Source: an uncultured Campylobacter sp. | Lineage (GTDB): Bacteria > Campylobacterota > Campylobacteria > Campylobacterales > Campylobacteraceae | Length of the DNA stretch: 64,000 nucleotides | Reading direction: 5' to 3' | Assembly: GCF_937921625.1 (NCBI RefSeq) | Contig: NZ_CAKZTI010000055.1 | Coordinates: 1-64,000, forward strand | Shown: one piece after another, positions 63,263 through 64,000 of the stretch | Layout: each line of letters opens with the position of its first letter | How positions within the stretch are numbered: the first letter of the stretch is position 1 | The notes under the pieces: model-generated | The model's database searches: none | What the model was told of the DNA's origin: nothing | The model's input: only the letters and a program-made list of their open reading frames with translations | Made by a program: the position numbers and the translations under genes

Positions 63263-64000
63263 TTCTATCCTTTCATAAAGTTTTAAATTCATAAAATTTC
63301 AAAATTCAACGCGCCGCCGGCTTAAAATTTAATCGCGTCCTGCGTCACTGCTATGAAATTCTGATTCACGGTACTTATTTTATCCACGTGTTGCTTTCTA
63401 TTCTATTTTACGACGCTTCATCTTATCGGCACCTTGCTTTGCAGACGTCTTATTTCGCGATATTTTGTTTCTAAGTGCTCTACCAAGCTTTTTATTTTAC
63501 AATGCCTGGCTTTGCGACTATAGAGCGCCACGTTAGTTTTAATTTTGCCGCGTTCGAGCGCACTTACTTGCACCTGCGCCATATCTAGCGATAATATTTT
63601 ATCAAGCGCGCTTGCTTAAAAGCCTCTGGCGCGGATCTTTTTTGCTTAGAAACAACAAAAGTATCTTAAAATGCCATCTCTACGCTTTTGCAGATAAAAT
63701 TCTCCCTTCCTTTCAAAGCGAGCTTTATCATTTCAGTAAGCTTAGACGCTACGCCATTTCTTTGATCTTAGACGGCAGAATCGTGCTTTTAAATTTAAAA
63801 TTCCGCAATCTGCGTGATCTTCGCGCCACACTGGCAAGCAAAGATTTAGCCTTTATATTTAAATTTTGCACCTTAGTTGAGCGCAAAATTCCGCGCGGAG
63901 TTTTGATGCAAATTCCGCGCGAAGCCTAGATTAGAATTTTACGCAGAGCTGCCCCGCGTTGTTTAAAATTTTTTGCAAAATTCCGTGCCGCAAAATGCAC
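63263..64000. other. Non-coding gap to window end
   Basis: About 740 bases upstream of dctP. From about 63350 to 63600 it resembles the degenerate region at 39 kb; a plus-strand frame (63612-63929) of 105 residues has no ribosome binding site. Repeat words (AAAATTCCGC) recur near the end. Confidence 0.5.

Noticed and set aside
63612..63929. 105-residue open frame near the window end
   Set aside because: No ribosome binding site and no recognisable sequence; the region is repeat-rich.

Overview
The window looks like chromosomal DNA of an epsilonproteobacterium of the genus Campylobacter, most likely an aflagellate, relatively GC-rich species such as C. gracilis (inference). Three gene orders that I recall from C. 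jejuni are kept: rpsB-tsf-ABC ATPase-acidic protein-gmk-tatA-argS, ilvC-polysaccharide deacetylase-dprA-ruvX, and glcD-PgbA-like-M23 peptidase. In the first block fliR, which in C. jejuni lies between the ABC ATPase and the acidic protein, is missing, which fits a non-motile species. I see no tRNA, rRNA, IS element, phage or CRISPR array.

Layout. 1-7.3 kb: translation, Tat and ArgS housekeeping block. 7.4-15.6 kb: accessory stretch with two tandem Sel1-repeat proteins of very different base composition, a small membrane protein, a DUF3137-like protein, and a run of immunity-type proteins (DUF4299-like, SUKH, DUF1963/YwqG-like) without any visible toxin. 16.3-21.6 kb: proC, ilvC, deacetylase, dprA, ruvX. 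22-31 kb: EthD-like protein, a third Sel1 protein, glcD, PgbA-like protein, M23 peptidase, mgtE, NUDIX hydrolase, alpha/beta hydrolase. 31.7-38.9 kb: coiled-coil protein, then a tight run of TRIC-like channel, argD, midA-like methyltransferase, small receiver-like protein, rsmD and a TIGR02757 protein, followed by a TSUP permease. 40.2-46.6 kb: ridA, a second SUKH protein, an amber-interrupted gene, MOSC protein, AgcS symporter, methyltransferase. 46.9-61.1 kb: Crp-family regulator and a complete formate hydrogenlyase locus. 62-63.3 kb: an orphan TRAP solute-binding protein.

The functional centrepiece is the formate hydrogenlyase locus. An eleven-gene minus-strand operon (hyfA, B, C, E, F, G, H, I, a hycH-like gene, hycI, focA) encodes a group 4 [NiFe]-hydrogenase with two antiporter-like membrane subunits, its maturation protease and a formate channel. 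It diverges from fdhF, the molybdenum formate dehydrogenase, whose active-site residue is selenocysteine: an in-frame UGA (59264-59266) is followed by a well-formed bacterial SECIS hairpin. Together they should oxidise formate to CO2 and reduce protons to H2 at the membrane. The operon ends at a strong terminator hairpin at 47986-48010.

The most unusual feature is that several conserved enzymes (RsmD, ProC, ArgS, MidA, an alpha/beta hydrolase, a SUKH protein, a deacetylase) carry long in-frame low-complexity Asn/Ser/Ala/Cys-rich insertions between conserved blocks. At the DNA level many of these insertions consist of the same short words (GCAAAATTCCGC, AAATTTCGC and their complements) that fill the abundant non-coding gaps. 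This suggests a dispersed repeat that also spreads into genes as translatable inserts. RsmD is the extreme case, with about 290 extra residues between two catalytic motifs.
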